A stretch of DNA of 64,000 nucleotides. Origin: Acheta domesticus (taxonomy: Eukaryota > Arthropoda > Insecta > Orthoptera > Gryllidae). Position 1 is the first letter of the stretch. Every line of letters starts with the position of its first letter. This document shows positions 33,961 to 47,300 of this stretch, one piece after another. The notes under the pieces are model-generated. The model saw only the letters and a program-made list of their open reading frames with translations. It was not told where the DNA came from and ran no database searches. A program made the translations under genes and the position numbers. The DNA lies in contig JAHLJT010009355.1 in the NCBI GenBank assembly GCA_031308135.1, positions 3,843,217 through 3,907,216 of the forward strand, read 5' to 3'.

Positions 33961-35330
33961 CAAGTTTCTTCTGCAAACGTTCTCCGCGTGTGTATCATGA
34001 GACGGTGAACAGCAGGAAAATGGCGGTAGTCCCAATTTTGGCGTACTCTCCGTACTTTTAAATATTGCAAAAAATTACCATATCAAAACTATAAAATTGA
34101 AGATGGAGATCTTCGCCTCAGAAAGTCTGTTAGAAAAAAGCAGCCCTTAAAAAAAAGTTATCAACAATTTTTAAAAAACAATAAATTTGGATTAATTTAT
34201 ACAATTTCTAAAAAAGATTCTAAAAACCTGACCAAATTTTTTCTTTACATTTTCTCCTCGTAGGTATTAAAGGACGGTAAAAAAAATATGGTCCTAGTGC
34301 CATTTTCAGCAAATTTTCCGTATTTTCGAAAAATGAAAAAAGTTAAAATTCAAAAGAATAAAACTGCAGATATCAATTTTTGCCTCAAACAAAGCACGTT
34401 CTAAAAAATCAGCTCTTTAAAAAAGGTCATGTACAACTGATTGAAAAAAGCCAGTAATTCAGTGTGATGTGCGTGAAATGTACGCAGTAACTGAAGAAAT
34501 TATTTTCCAAAAACCACTGCAAATTTTTTTCATTAAAATTTCTGCCCGAAAATTGCAAAAGTTAAAATTTGAAAACTACAAGCCTGAGTCGGACACTCGC
34601 TGCGTTTCCACAGCGTAGGGGCTAGCGAACTCGGGGGGATCAGAGTTCGAGTGTCGGTGCATCGTAATGTAGATACGTGCTTTGCCAGAATGGCACCGCA
34701 GCACTTTCACTTCATCAGGGGACCGACGCGACGCCCCGGGGTGGGCTCCTCGGCGCTCCGGGGCAGACAAAGAGTTGTAAAACATAGTGGACCTGTCATA
34801 AATAATGCGAGAACGTTTGCGCTGTTTAGGCCCACTCGTTATTCTTTGTGATCTGCGCGTTTAATCGTCGAGTGTTTGCGGTACGAATAAACTTATTCTC
34901 AGTGCGTGAAGAAGAGGGTTGATTGCGACGGGTCTCACGAGTGTTGTGTGAGACTGGCCGAGTGAAGAAGGGGCGCTCCGAACGCGCAAGGGCTCTGTGC
35001 GAGAGAGGACGCGTACGGAGCGTTCTTGTCTTTCCTTGGAAGCGTCTCCAACCTCGAACAAAGCCACCACGAACGAGACGTGGCTTGCCCCGGTTAGCCT
35101 AGACAAGATGAACGAATCTCACTTGGCAAGTTTCCTTCATTTGTTTCAGAGCGCTGTTGCTATCGTCAGAGGGGATCCAAGGAGGCACCCACTCCCACCC
35201 CGTTCCCTGCGCTCCTCTGCTAGGGTGCACCGCGATCGCTATTTCGACCGCAGTTTCAGTCATCATTTTAAAAATACACACTGGCTGAGACCATTCATCT
35301 AAATGTTGCTTGGGAGGCATCAACATTAAA
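33961..35330. other. No gene recognised
   Basis: AT-rich to 34560. 34570-35330 has moderate GC and ORFs of 66-101 codons on both strands with no family resemblance. Sequence at 34900-35080 is regular enough to be a promoter or retroelement end, but nothing decides it. Confidence 0.4.
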
Positions 35331-38300
35331 AAATTCGATTTTTGAAAACATTTTTTTCTCTAGGCATTAATTATTCATGAATATTTCCATGAAAAAAAAT
35401 TGAGATATCTGCAATAGTTTTCGAGTTATGATTTAAAAGGTGTGTCTCTGCAACATGCATCTAGTAGAGGAGTAAGGTAAGGAAAACTCGTGAATGAAAC
35501 TTCGTCGCTTGTTTTCCAGAATTACAGTTTTTATGACCCGCTTCCCTTTTAACTCAAAAACTAATCATCGTAAAGCTATGAATTTTTTAGGACACACGTA
35601 ACCAACTATTATCTACAAAACCATGCTAAATCCTACAGTTCAGTTCAATAGTTTTGGTGATAAAAAATTATAAAACTGAAAAAATTATTAATAATCTATA
35701 TATTAAATTTGGATTCAAATTAAAAATATTATTTATTCAGAGACCTAAATGAAAGAGCATGGTTTTGTACCTGTGAGTATTTACAACAAATCAAAAGAAG
35801 AAATTGGTACAAATCTTCAAAATTATTTGAGTTATCAGGAAAATACTAAGTCGGTTCATGAAAAACTGGTTGAATTTTGATTTTTCAAAAATAAATAAAT
35901 AAAAATAATAACAATTTTAAAGTTAAAAGCAAATTTCTCCTTGCAGAAGAAAGCTATTTCTGTGTGTCAGTTTATTTTCACAGCTGTGGAGTATGATTTG
36001 AATGGAGAAAAAAAATGTGGAAAAGTAAAAATTTAACTGCTGTAAGCTGTTTCTACCCCCTTAAGGCAAATACATCAATCGTATCACCAACAAAAGTCAG
36101 TATTCTTGTATTGTTCTTCCAGGGAATACTCGAAAAGAGCAAGAGCAAAGTCACTTGCTTTCTTTCCTCCAGGAAACTGCCTGTGCCACACATAATCAAC
36201 ACTTGGATATTTAATGAAAAATCAAATTCCTACATTAAAACACTAATAGCATGAACTTGTGGATATCCACTGCTTTTACAGAGAAACAACTACATTCCTA
36301 GAGTGCCATGCACTTCACAGCAGTTGGAGACGAATTCTCCCAGTGTTGTCAGAATATGTAATTGTACTCTCAACGAATGCTAAAGAGTTACATTTCCAAT
36401 CAACAGTTTTAACAGAATTACACATACTGTAATCTGTCTTCAAACAAAAGTTATAAACATCACAGAAGCATTCTCAATGTCACATTGCCCACAGGTAATT
36501 TAACATTATAGGCTGATATGTAACATGTTTTCAGAAGAAGAAGAAGAAGAAAAAAATACTATAATACCAGTTCACTGTGAAAAATCAGTTATACACTTTT
36601 CTTAAGCGAAGCATTTTAGAAAGCAATATTCTTACTGCTACACCTCTTCATGGCCTGAGAATGGGAGTATTAATAAGAACATTTTAATTTTAAATTCATT
36701 GTATATTACCACCAGCTAAAGTCTTTACAATTCAGTGAAAATAATAAAATCAATAATGTGTTAAATATAAAGTACTCCTCTATAATGAAAACATACTAAA
36801 AATAATGTAACATTACCTCGAAAATATTTCAATTAATTTCATTTACATAACAATAAGAAATTTAAAGCATCAAATAACAAAAAAGCATTACAAAAAAGAT
36901 TTCAGGAACAAAAATTACATGTTTACATTACATACAGTAAACTTCATTATTCAATACAGAAAACTTCATAATTTCAGTTCCAAAAGAGAGAAATTCAAAT
37001 AACACTAATTTTGATTTCTAGGAGTACAAAATAAAACTGCAAGTACTTTTAATTATATTAATTTTGTGTTTTTTCCCTCATCACTTACACCAAATATAGT
37101 GGAAAGAATTTAAAGCAGGAAAATTAATGGTGTCTCTAAACTTAATGACAGAAAAACTATACAACAAAACAAAGAAATCTTCAAACATTTAGAAAGAATG
37201 TGTCAATTTACACACAATTCTGCAAAGTAATGGCTTGTCATAAACAACATAAATTGGTTCCATTAATCTTATCACTCTCATCCACATTTTCTTAAGCTTT
37301 AAATATTTCAAATATAATTGGCCTTGCTTGCATAATTTGGAGAAAAGAAAACTACTCAATATCTGGTTGTGGATTAAATTTTGGATTCAGTGCATTGCAT
37401 GCAAGGGGTACTTCTACAGTTTATGAAATGAGGAAAAGGGAACATTTTGTTTATATCATGAAAACATTCAGAAAAATCCAAGAAATGCTTTCAATGACAT
37501 TTTATTTTTTACTGGTATCACATGAATGTTTATATTTTCTCTAAGGAAAATATCCTAATAAGAAACTATTAATAATATCAAATGAGGGGATGTAATGCAA
37601 AAGTTAGATATATTTTCCACTATCCCATGAGGTTTCTAAGAATTTCAGTCAGTAAATCGCAGTAATATTCTTGTTCAATGCAAGACTAATTTAGTTTCCA
37701 TCATAAAAATGTTGCTTATTTGCCCAAATTGCTAAATGATATGTCAGGAATAAAATACTATAATTCTACTGCCTATTTACGCTAGAAAAATTCTGATAGT
37801 TTAAAACCTGCTATTTTATTTACACCAATTGAAATGGACATAAATTCATTAAATAACTAATTATTTTCTTAAATAATTTTTTAAAATAATGTCTACAGAG
37901 AAATCATGTCTGCACATATGTATTTAGCACATAGGAATTATTAATCGTGAAAGTTTACGAAAGTCTGCAAAATAAATAATTAATGTTAAAGACAATATCA
38001 TTACCATTTGGAATATTACAAGGACCTTTCTAGGATTTAAAACTCGTCAGTTTTGCTCAGTGCTTTCCGTATAGCTAAACTGAAATAACTTCACTCCAAT
38101 TTTTACAACTGCTTCAGTTTTTTTATGGAAATAGTGAATCACTGCCAGAAACTGAAGTAATTCACATATAGTTCACACTACTATTACTATAACACTACTT
38201 AAATTTTAAGAAATGAGCGCTGAAGACTCCTGGTTCAATTCGTTGTTGATATTCCCCTTACACACAAGAGGTAGATAAAGCAAACCAGGAATGCCATGAA

Positions 38301-38750
38301 TAATTAGAATCTTAAAAAGTTGGATAAACAATAAAAATTAACTTGTACAGAAATAAAGGAAGCAGCTTTGTAAACAATGAGCATTGTAGGATAATTACAA
38401 TTCAAAACATTGAAGAGAACTAAATGACAGATTGACTACATAGAACCTATTAAATACAAATATTTTTGTTTTGTTTTTTTTTTTAGTTCACACAGAATGT
38501 ATGATTATGACTCCAGGAACATCTGGGAATACTGAGAATTAGATTGGGTCAATAATTACGTTTCAAAGTTAACCATTTGGCCCCTTACTGTTGAAATTAT
38601 CGAGTATATCATGTTCTTAATTAAAAATAAACCTCGTATACAAAAGTGACAACCCGAATTCCATAAGTACAAACACTCTGGTGCACGAAACAGCATCGTC
38701 AGTTGCAATAACACACTACACACAACTAAAAGGTGTAAAATAGTATCTTA
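35331..38750. other. AT-rich, repeat-poor region without ORFs
   Basis: More than 3 kb with only one short ORF (79 codons at 36015, not recognisable). None of the dispersed families seen elsewhere in the window is present. It could be the first intron of a minus-strand gene starting near 38.75 kb. Confidence 0.45.
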
Positions 38751-38751
38751 C

Positions 38752-38870
38752 CATCAGAGAAACCGGTAGCAAATTGTTCGCCACAACTCTCGATTGATTG
38801 TTGATTTCTGTTGATGACAGCCAGCCAGCCTCCCTTTCGCTGCTCCTACGCTCTGGATGGCGCCAAAATT
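38752..38870 (-). promoter_or_regulatory. Candidate promoter and first exon, ATG at splice donor
   Basis: On the minus strand the sequence from about 38870 runs GGCGCCATCC, GGCTGGCTGGCTGTC, GGTTTCTCTGATG and then GTAAGATAC, a good donor, with ATG at 38754-38752 as the last codon of the exon. The block is GC-richer than its AT-rich surroundings. Genes such as cofilin are known to have an intron directly after the start codon, but I cannot identify this one: no matching second exon was found. It could equally be non-coding or chance. Confidence 0.35.
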
Positions 38871-40433
38871 TGCTTTAGAGTGAATCGAATCTTTCGGTTC
38901 CGAGTTTACGGTTCACAACATCGAATCATCTTCCTCACCCGCGTCTTTTAAATAGTACTACATGGCGAAATTTATTCGAAGGAAAATTAATTCATTACTA
39001 CACCATAAAATTCTTTCCTAACATTATCCTGCTTGTTTTACTTTACTTTTTATACGTTTATTTTCCATTTTTTCATTAAGAAAATTCGGTTACTCTCATT
39101 TAGATCAGAGGGAATGGAAAATTAGGAAGAGAATTGGAAATTAATAACAATATGTCCTTACGTAATATTCAACGTATATTGCTCAGTGGTCTATAAACAG
39201 GAGTATAAGAATTATACTCCAGTATACATGTAGCATGTTCCCAATTGTCAATCTGAAGACGTAATACTAAGAACAGATGTAGAAAGATCATGTCGCTTGA
39301 ACTACACACACACAATTACATACACTAACACAGCTATCACGTCCATGTTAAAGTATCAAGTATCCCTCTACACTTTGCATTGATCAACAGGATGCTACAT
39401 ATGCATTGCTTTTAGTGTGCTTGACAGAAAAAATATAACATAGTATTTATAAACAAACCACACTAATTGTATTAAAATATCGAGAAATACAAATATTTGT
39501 GTGATATATGTTCGAAGAAAAATAATAACTCACTATATTTTTTCAGGACCATGTAAACTACACACTTATACTAGATTCAATTGAGAATAGAAATCCATTT
39601 AGGCCCTTAACTGTGCAAACAGCTCATCATACAAATAATCAAAAATTATTAACATAAACTACACCACATGTAGTCTTACTACTCTCACTTTAAGTATTTT
39701 TCATTTGGTGTATATTTACTGGGATAATATTGCGTTAGGCCTCGTCGCTTCAAATGGCCATATCCTGAAGAAGTACACAGACACAAGATACTTTAGCCTC
39801 ATAATATTCTAATCCCTTTGTTTCAAATAGTTGAAATTTACTGGAAGTTTACTGATATACACCAAAAATGATATGCTAGCTGACACAGCGTTATGTTACA
39901 ATTCAATATCATCTTACTAGTTGTCAAGAAACATTCCATCAAATTAACTAGAGAGATGGAACTAGTCTACAAGTGAGATGTCGTATCCTCACAGTAAAAG
40001 ATGTAAAATATAGCACCTTCTAAAACAACTTATTACAAAAGATCACTTGGATAATGAATGCACATAATTGTGTCTCATAAACAATTGAATTATTATGTTA
40101 TTTATAATTACTACATACATTCCATTCCATTTATTGTCTGTAAATATACTTCAATTTTACAACTTATAATACTAATTAAATTAGAATAACGATAAAGCCC
40201 TTCGTCTTCCTTCATAAGGATAATCTTGATGTTTCCTCAGACTTCATTCTTCTTGTAGAATTACTTGCCAACATGGCCATGACACAGTTTGGCTGCCTGT
40301 CACCATTTACGTGTAGATCTTGTCAACTGCTGTCAAGTGAGATCACATGTGGAAGTCTAGGAAGTTGCCTCAGGCAAGCTCAGGACAACAGTCGCGGCAT
40401 CTGCTGACTCAAGACCTGCTGGACAAGCTAAGG
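38871..40433. other. No gene seen
   Basis: AT-rich with no ORFs and no repeats recognised. It may include far 3' UTR of Syx1A. Confidence 0.4.
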
Positions 40434-40500
40434 CAGTGATTCTCAACCAGGGACGTGAGACCCCTGGAAAGTAGCTACTCCTCTCCTTTGGCCCACTCTT
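40434..40500. mobile_element. hAT-type terminus remnant
   Basis: CAGTGATTCTCAACCAGGGA followed by CGTGAGACCCCTGG is the classical hAT end CAGTGRTTCTCAACC. A matching right end was not found within the next kilobase, so this is a truncated copy. Confidence 0.55.
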
Positions 40501-43500
40501 CCTAATATTTTAAACAGGACCGGCACCAGATGCAACTAGGATTGCACGTGAGCTATGGGCCTCCTGCAGGTCAGCAGCATGCACGTAGGCTTGACATTGA
40601 CTCAAGCTCTAGTTGCGAGTATTTTGGAGTTATGATCACTTGATGAGAAAACAACCATTTTCTTTCGGTTTTAATTCATTGTATGGTTGATACTTACATT
40701 TTTTTTTTCCAAAGAAGCAAAGAGTACATACCCATAGAGTATTCCCCCAAACTACCCAACAAATTCACTGCAATCTTTCCTTGTAGTGCTTAATGTTTAC
40801 TCACATTATTAATTTTTTATATCTTTCATACCTAATATCAATTATTTTTTTAAATTGTCTTTTTGTTATGAACAGGTTATAAATTATAGGAAACGTTAAT
40901 ATCTTTATGAACACATGGGAATGACTGAGCAGTGCGAGGCCCCATAGCTCAGAGCTGCCCCCTAACCTCAGCATCACAAGTCACCGGTCACATTCTCTCA
41001 TTTATTACCCATACAATTAAACAACAAAAGTTTGGCATGCTATTTATGCAGTGTCCATGCCCTCTATGAACAACTGCACAGTGAGCAAATATATATTAAT
41101 ATACTACTCAGAATATAAAATTTGAAGACTACCACTAACAATATCAAGATATTTGCAAAAGAGCTTGTGGTTTCCACATTGCCTTGTAAACATTACAACT
41201 GCATGCCCCTCACATGCACACTTTCTAGAATAATGATGGAACAATGTGACACATGTAGCGTTTAAGATGAACAATGTATGTTGAGTGAAAAAGCACTGAA
41301 TGTATCATTCTCTTTCAAATCTCCATGCAGAAATATTTTCTCAGATAGGCTGCAGCTTTCTTAAGTGAATGCACAACTGTCAAGAGACATGCATACAACT
41401 GGTTTTTTTTCTGAATACCTGATTTCTTCGATTAAAGATGACACAAAAATTTTAGAGGCAAAAATCACATTAACATTCTAATTGTAAGTTATTGCATTGG
41501 ATAATTGTATTTTATGTAACAATAGCTCTGCGAACTGCAACAATTCCCATTTCCTTCTTTATTTTCCTACATTTGTGTCTTAATATTAATTATTCTCTTT
41601 TTTTGCTATTTTTGTTGTTAAAAGGATCTACATATTCAGTCTAAAGCACATATACCTCTCTAGTAATAGGGAAAAGGGATCAGAATGGAACAGGAACAAA
41701 GGGAAGGAAGGCTACTTTAATGTAACAATTCTGGAATCAACATCCTACATAATTTCACTGCAAAGCAGCAAAAATTATGGAATTACTTGAATAGATAGTT
41801 TGACAACATTAGAATAAAAAATAATAATAGTTCCCAGGACAAGAAACATAAAAAATAGTTGTGCACATGCCATGCAAAATCAATTCCATCATCTCATGGC
41901 GCGCACTGCACTGGGAATATAGGCAACTGGCATCTTAAAATGTGCTTTCCTTAAACGCTAATTAAAAAGGGGTTGTAAAACGAGTCTGAACATGGAGAAA
42001 GATGTGCGCGCATGCACAGTGCTGAAGCAGCCAGCAGCTGCTGCGCAGCGTGGAGACCAGGCAGGCCACGGTCACCTTCGAAGCAGCCAAATCTGCAACA
42101 GCCAGCGCACACATTATGCAACGTGACATCGCATGTACACATACACACAATCACTCACTTCACAAACACTCAATCCGGATCACAAAGCATAAGCTATGTG
42201 TGTAAGTACTATCCACATTACAAGTACGGTATGAATGAAAAAAAGGAGACAAACTAAGAAACAATATAGAGTATCAAGTGGATGTTTCAGAAGACCAAGA
42301 GATGAAACTGTTGAATCATTCAAAGAAGACAGAGAAAGGGAGTTGATAAACAAAATGCATGACTGCAAGAGAATCAGGAACAAGGAGCTAAAGAGTGAGA
42401 TGGCTTCAGTAGAGTGAGAGTGCATTATATGAAAAGACAGGTACAGGTAAGGGGGGAGGAATAGTACACATAGGTTACAAATAAAAGAAGATAATTACAA
42501 TAATTAATGCATTTTTCTCACTATTTTAAATGGAGCAACTGTTAAAAAATTATAATACTTGAATTTATATGACAATTATGATATATAAAGCAAGAAAGGT
42601 AAAATTCACAAGTACCTAATTGAATTTGATGAACAACTTGTATACAATACATTCAGTGAAAATGCATTACTTAAAATCTGGAGCATACACAAGAATATCA
42701 CTTAATACATTTAATTAACATATAAAATACACACACAAAAAATAAAATACATCATCAAAAGCACAGATGAAAGAGAGTCAGTAAGTAAAGTCAGTGCTTT
42801 TTTTCTGGAGAAAAAAGTTGTGTTTCTTGAACTGATATATTTCAGCAGACACAAATAATTTCATCAATGACCCTGAATTCATTGTAGTGTCAAAACAAAC
42901 TACACTGTAGTGTTCAGTGTTTTCCCTGCTCTGATTGTCAAAAGTACATCATCAGATACCAACATATTTGCCATTCAAAACCATGCCTTGGTGGTATAAT
43001 TCCATGGGAAATATGCATACAATTTTAACACTATGCCAGTGCTAGTTATACATACGCGTTGTTGTTTCCATCAGTTTTGTTGCGCTAAGGGGAAGTTGAA
43101 AGAATGGGAAAAGGTAAATTGAGGAAAGTGTTCAGAGACTGAAGAATTTCTCAGAAATGAGGGAAAGTCCAGATACCAGGAGGCACTGTTTGTCGCTAGG
43201 AGTGCTGTTGTTGAATATTAAAAATGCAACAGTGAAGGTAACAGTCATGATACTATTATGTAAATATTGAGATTCCACATAACTGCACTAGAAGAAAGTT
43301 GGGTCAACACAATTTTCAGAAAGCAAATTCTCTCTTTAATTTATTTCTAAAAAGAACACAAAGGATAAGAGTACTTAATAACTTTAACAAATATCTGTTG
43401 TATAGCAAGTTTCTTGGTATTCAGGCCTGAAATATGTATATATGAATTTATGAAGAAATCAACTTACCCCACCTTCAGTCTTGAAATTTTTAGTTCAGTC

Positions 43501-44003
43501 TAGCCAAGGGGTGGGGCGCCTTTCAATTCCACATAGTTCTTGAATCCATTACAATTAATTTGAAGAAATTAAAGTATGTTTTGTTGTTCACTTTGTTTGA
43601 ACATTTCTTTCAGAAATTGTCTAGAATTCACTGATTTATACTTGAATAAATGAAAAAGTAAAATAGTTTTCCACATAAGAATCTCTGAAGGCATTAGCTC
43701 ACATGTGGATCAGCAAAAATTTGACCTTAGTTAGCAATTAGTTTGAAGTTCTTTTCATTGAAAATATGAACTTCAATAAAGACAAAATATGTACATTTGC
43801 AAAATTTTAAACATTGATTCAATATGAATTATAGTTTCTTTCCACAAGGGGAGAAAAATTGATATCACAATAAGAAAAGTAATTTTATATGTCCATAAAA
43901 ATAAGAACTTTGTATAATGATTAGAAAAAGTTATACTACTTTGAAAAAATTTACTTTTTCTACAATATTATGTAAGACAATATTTAAGTGTTCTCATATC
44001 ACA
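40501..44003. other. AT-rich downstream flank of Syx1A
   Basis: No coding exon recognised on either strand. 41990-42130 is less AT-rich and has a 67-codon minus ORF that does not resemble a syntaxin anchor. A long 3' UTR of Syx1A could extend here, as neuronal genes in insects often have extended 3' UTRs. Confidence 0.4.
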
Positions 44004-44247
44004 TTTATTTTTATAATAAGATCTTGTGGAAAGCCACAATTCTTTTTGACCCTTCAAAACCCAAGTGAAGCTTCACATATTTGTATATAGTCTAATATCG
44101 TTTTCTATGTGTTGGTTTATCAAGCACAAGAGTTGTTGGTGTATGTTCCTGAGAATTCTACCAGAGAAAAAGCTCCAGCTACTGCGTCAGAACAGGTAAG
44201 GAAACACTGGTGATGGAGAAATCACCAGGCACTCACTTGCAGCTCCT
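44004..44247 (-). other. Syx1A: Proximal 3' UTR of Syx1A with candidate poly(A) signal
   Basis: AT-rich sequence directly after the stop. The first AATAAA on the minus strand is TTTATT at 44004-44009, about 240 nt after the stop. Further candidates occur downstream (for example in the TTTATT near 43343), so a much longer neuronal 3' UTR is possible. The choice of end is inference. Confidence 0.4.
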
Positions 44248-44328
44248 TCAGAACCCAAGGTAGCTGGCGATCATGCTGACAAGTATAACACCAAGTACTG
44301 TCAGACAGATCACCATCATGATCTTCTT
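44248..44328 (-). CDS. Syx1A: Syx1A last coding exon: transmembrane anchor and stop
   Basis: 81 bp of coding sequence, acceptor tctctttgcag. It encodes [20 protein letters not shown] and ASYLGF, then TGA at 44250-44248. The hydrophobic stretch of about 23 residues is the C-terminal membrane anchor. Insect syntaxin-1A genes can use alternative anchor exons. I looked for a second KKIM-type exon in the preceding 1141-bp intron and just downstream and saw none. Confidence 0.95.
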   Translation of the reverse strand, partial: KKIMMVICLTVLGVILVSMIASYLGF

Positions 44329-47300
44329 CTGCAAAGAGACCCACACCCCTTTGCGTTAGTAACAAAAAGGAAATTGCATGTTAAAAAGGAACAGCTGAAA
44401 GAAACATCTTCACAAACGTAAGAAGTTTTAGCTATGATGATATAAATTGAAGCAAGCATTAGGAAGCATGTACTAAATTGAGATATCAAAATCTTATGTG
44501 AATGTCATACCATGTATGCTGAATCAGTGTTTAGCATGCCCAAGTTAAATATGTTTGGATCTTACATATCCATGTGTCATTCAAATGACTACTGCTCAAC
44601 TAGGTAATTTTTATTGTAATTAGAGAAGTATTAACTACATAATGCATAGAATTAAGCAAGCCATAGTTCTGAATTTCTATTGTCATGTTTGCAATGGGCT
44701 CATGAGAACATGCTAAAAAACACAAGCAGTACATGTATACCTCATTTCAGGAACAAAGTGAGTTGACAACATCTGCTTGAGCCAATCAGATGAATGTAAC
44801 GTCAGGTGGAATCGGAGGCAACAACGATTCGCTCAAGCTGTTGCTGTCAAGTGACTTTGTTCCTGAAAGAAAGTACAGGGCTCATGTGGCAGAGAGTAAG
44901 AATCAAAGACATTTGCACAAAACAAGCATAAAAAGGCTAGAGAGTTCAGAGTAGATTCAAAGCCTTGTCCTGTGGGTATTTGCTAGCAAATTTTAAATAA
45001 TATATTTTCTAGCAAATCAAAATGCACTTAATTGGGGCTTTGAGATTTAATATCAGCATAACTGCATAATATTCACTAATAAATACATACTCTATGACGA
45101 TTAAATCCATAGTTCAGAGTTCGTGCCTCTAACTGTACATTAGGTTAATTATCCTTCCAGGGACAGCTTTTCCTTAGAGTTCTCCACTTTAGAACCCTCA
45201 GAACAAGTTCGGAGACAATACTTACAACATTCACCATCACTTCAAGTAAGTATTACTTAAATAAATAGTGTATTGTTATACACTTTTCAAGTGTTCTCCT
45301 TTTGATGCCACACAGAATAAAAGAGACTTGTAAGAGAAAGAAAAGTATGCAAAGGAGGATTAAATTCAAGAAGCTAAATCAAACAGAAAACATCAATGGG
45401 GACAACCATCATGAGGAAGGAAACACACACAGGGACCACAGGAAGACCTCTGACAAAATGTTCACTTACCCGCCTGGCTTTGCTTTGATACTTAAGAGCT
45501 TTCTTTGTATCTTGAGTAGCAGTTTCTACATAATCCACTGCGTGCTCCACATTGTACTCAATTCGATCTATCATTTCTCCCTACAACCACAAAATCCACA
45601 GTTTTTATAAACATGTGTAAAAAATGTATTCAAATTAAACATGCTTCTTATTTTCAAAGTCAAACATTAAAAAAATGTAAGGCAAGTTGTTTTTGTCACT
45701 TTTTGATAAAAGATAGAAAAATGGTTTGTATCTTCTCTACATTTTCTTCAATTATTTAATTATTGAGTGAAAGGTTATACTAGGAGAGAATTTCTTAGGA
45801 AAGCTTGACAATTGAACATTTGACTTAAGAAAATTCAAGTCTAAACTAATGAAGGTTTTTGAAGAAACAATTTACTAAATAAAGATACATTTTGACACAT
45901 TTTCAACTCAAGAATTTGTGAACAATATTGATATATGTTTTTTTGCAGGTTAATTAATTAAATTTTCACTTTTCTGATTTCAAAGAGCTGTACAGAAATC
46001 ATATCTGTGAATTTTTTAAAGTACATTTATCTTTACAAATTTGTTGTAATCCATTAATTTGTAATTTCAATTTATCCTAACATTCATCACTTTTCTTCTT
46101 TTACCAAATTAAAATATAAATTACAAATACACAAATATTTCTTGCGTTAATAAAATATTAGGAATGTTTACAAATACAAGGATTTTACAGTACCTGACTC
46201 TCAACTAACACAGCCATATCCATAAACATGTCATGCAGTTCCCTAATCGAGTTCTCTAACTTCACAATATCAGCATGACGAGCTTCAATGTCTGCCAGGG
46301 TCTGTTTGGCTTGCTGTGTGTCCATGACAATCTAAAATACAAAATAGATAGTTTCAATATTTATATTCATGGATTGGGTACATTTATTTATAGCATTTTA
46401 TTTTTAATAAAATTTTAATTTATTTAAAATTTTAATACAATTATAACATTCTGGGCTGTCTCATTGAAAATCCCCCATTTGGTGTTCGTATTAATATTAC
46501 TATTATTCATTTACTATTAATAATTAAATAAGTTCATTAGCAATCATTTGTAATGTTCAAAATCTTTTTATATGGATGCCAGTACAATTATGAAAACCAA
46601 TTGTCTTAAACATGAACACAGCCTTTGGTTATTGTTTCATAATAGGGAGCAGTAATAGTTATTTACAAAATAAGAATTGTAAGACATATTACTACAATTC
46701 AAGATAGGAGAATTATCAAATAAGGCTATTAGAATGAGATTGATAATCAACTGAGTATTGTAATAGGATGTTACAAGATGAACATCAGACAACATTTTAT
46801 CCACTTGATAAAATTTCCAATACGTTATAATTTTTGTTTAAATCTGACTATTCATCCTGCAAAATGTGACAGACTGGTGTTAATGTAGCTAACAGGCAGC
46901 CATGGGTCATTGGAGCTGTTGCTTGAACAACTTTTCTTTCCATTACAAAATTGATCTTTGTTATTAATATCACACAATCAGCAAATTGTTAGAGCACTAG
47001 TGCATGGAGGAATATGAAATATATTCTTCCACGTACAAGTGTATTATTAACTTTCATTATAACACTAATTTCACTTTCAAAAAGTTTGACTTAACCCGAG
47101 AGAGGTGGTGCGGGGTCTCTTGTGACCCCACGTATCTTTGCTTAGCTGCAGTTGCCTAATTTTGCAAATCAGAAGCTTCACATTTCACATACCTTTCACC
47201 ACATTCTTTAGCTTTTGTCTGAAAGATTTTCAAAATTTTGTACATAATAATTCATTTATAAATATTTGTGAAACCAATACAAACATCTTAAATTTCGTAC

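Noticed and set aside
41951..42154. Minus ORF as an alternative Syx1A membrane-anchor exon
   Set aside because: No KKIM-type start, no acceptor of quality at the right place, and the hydrophobic pattern does not fit the family.
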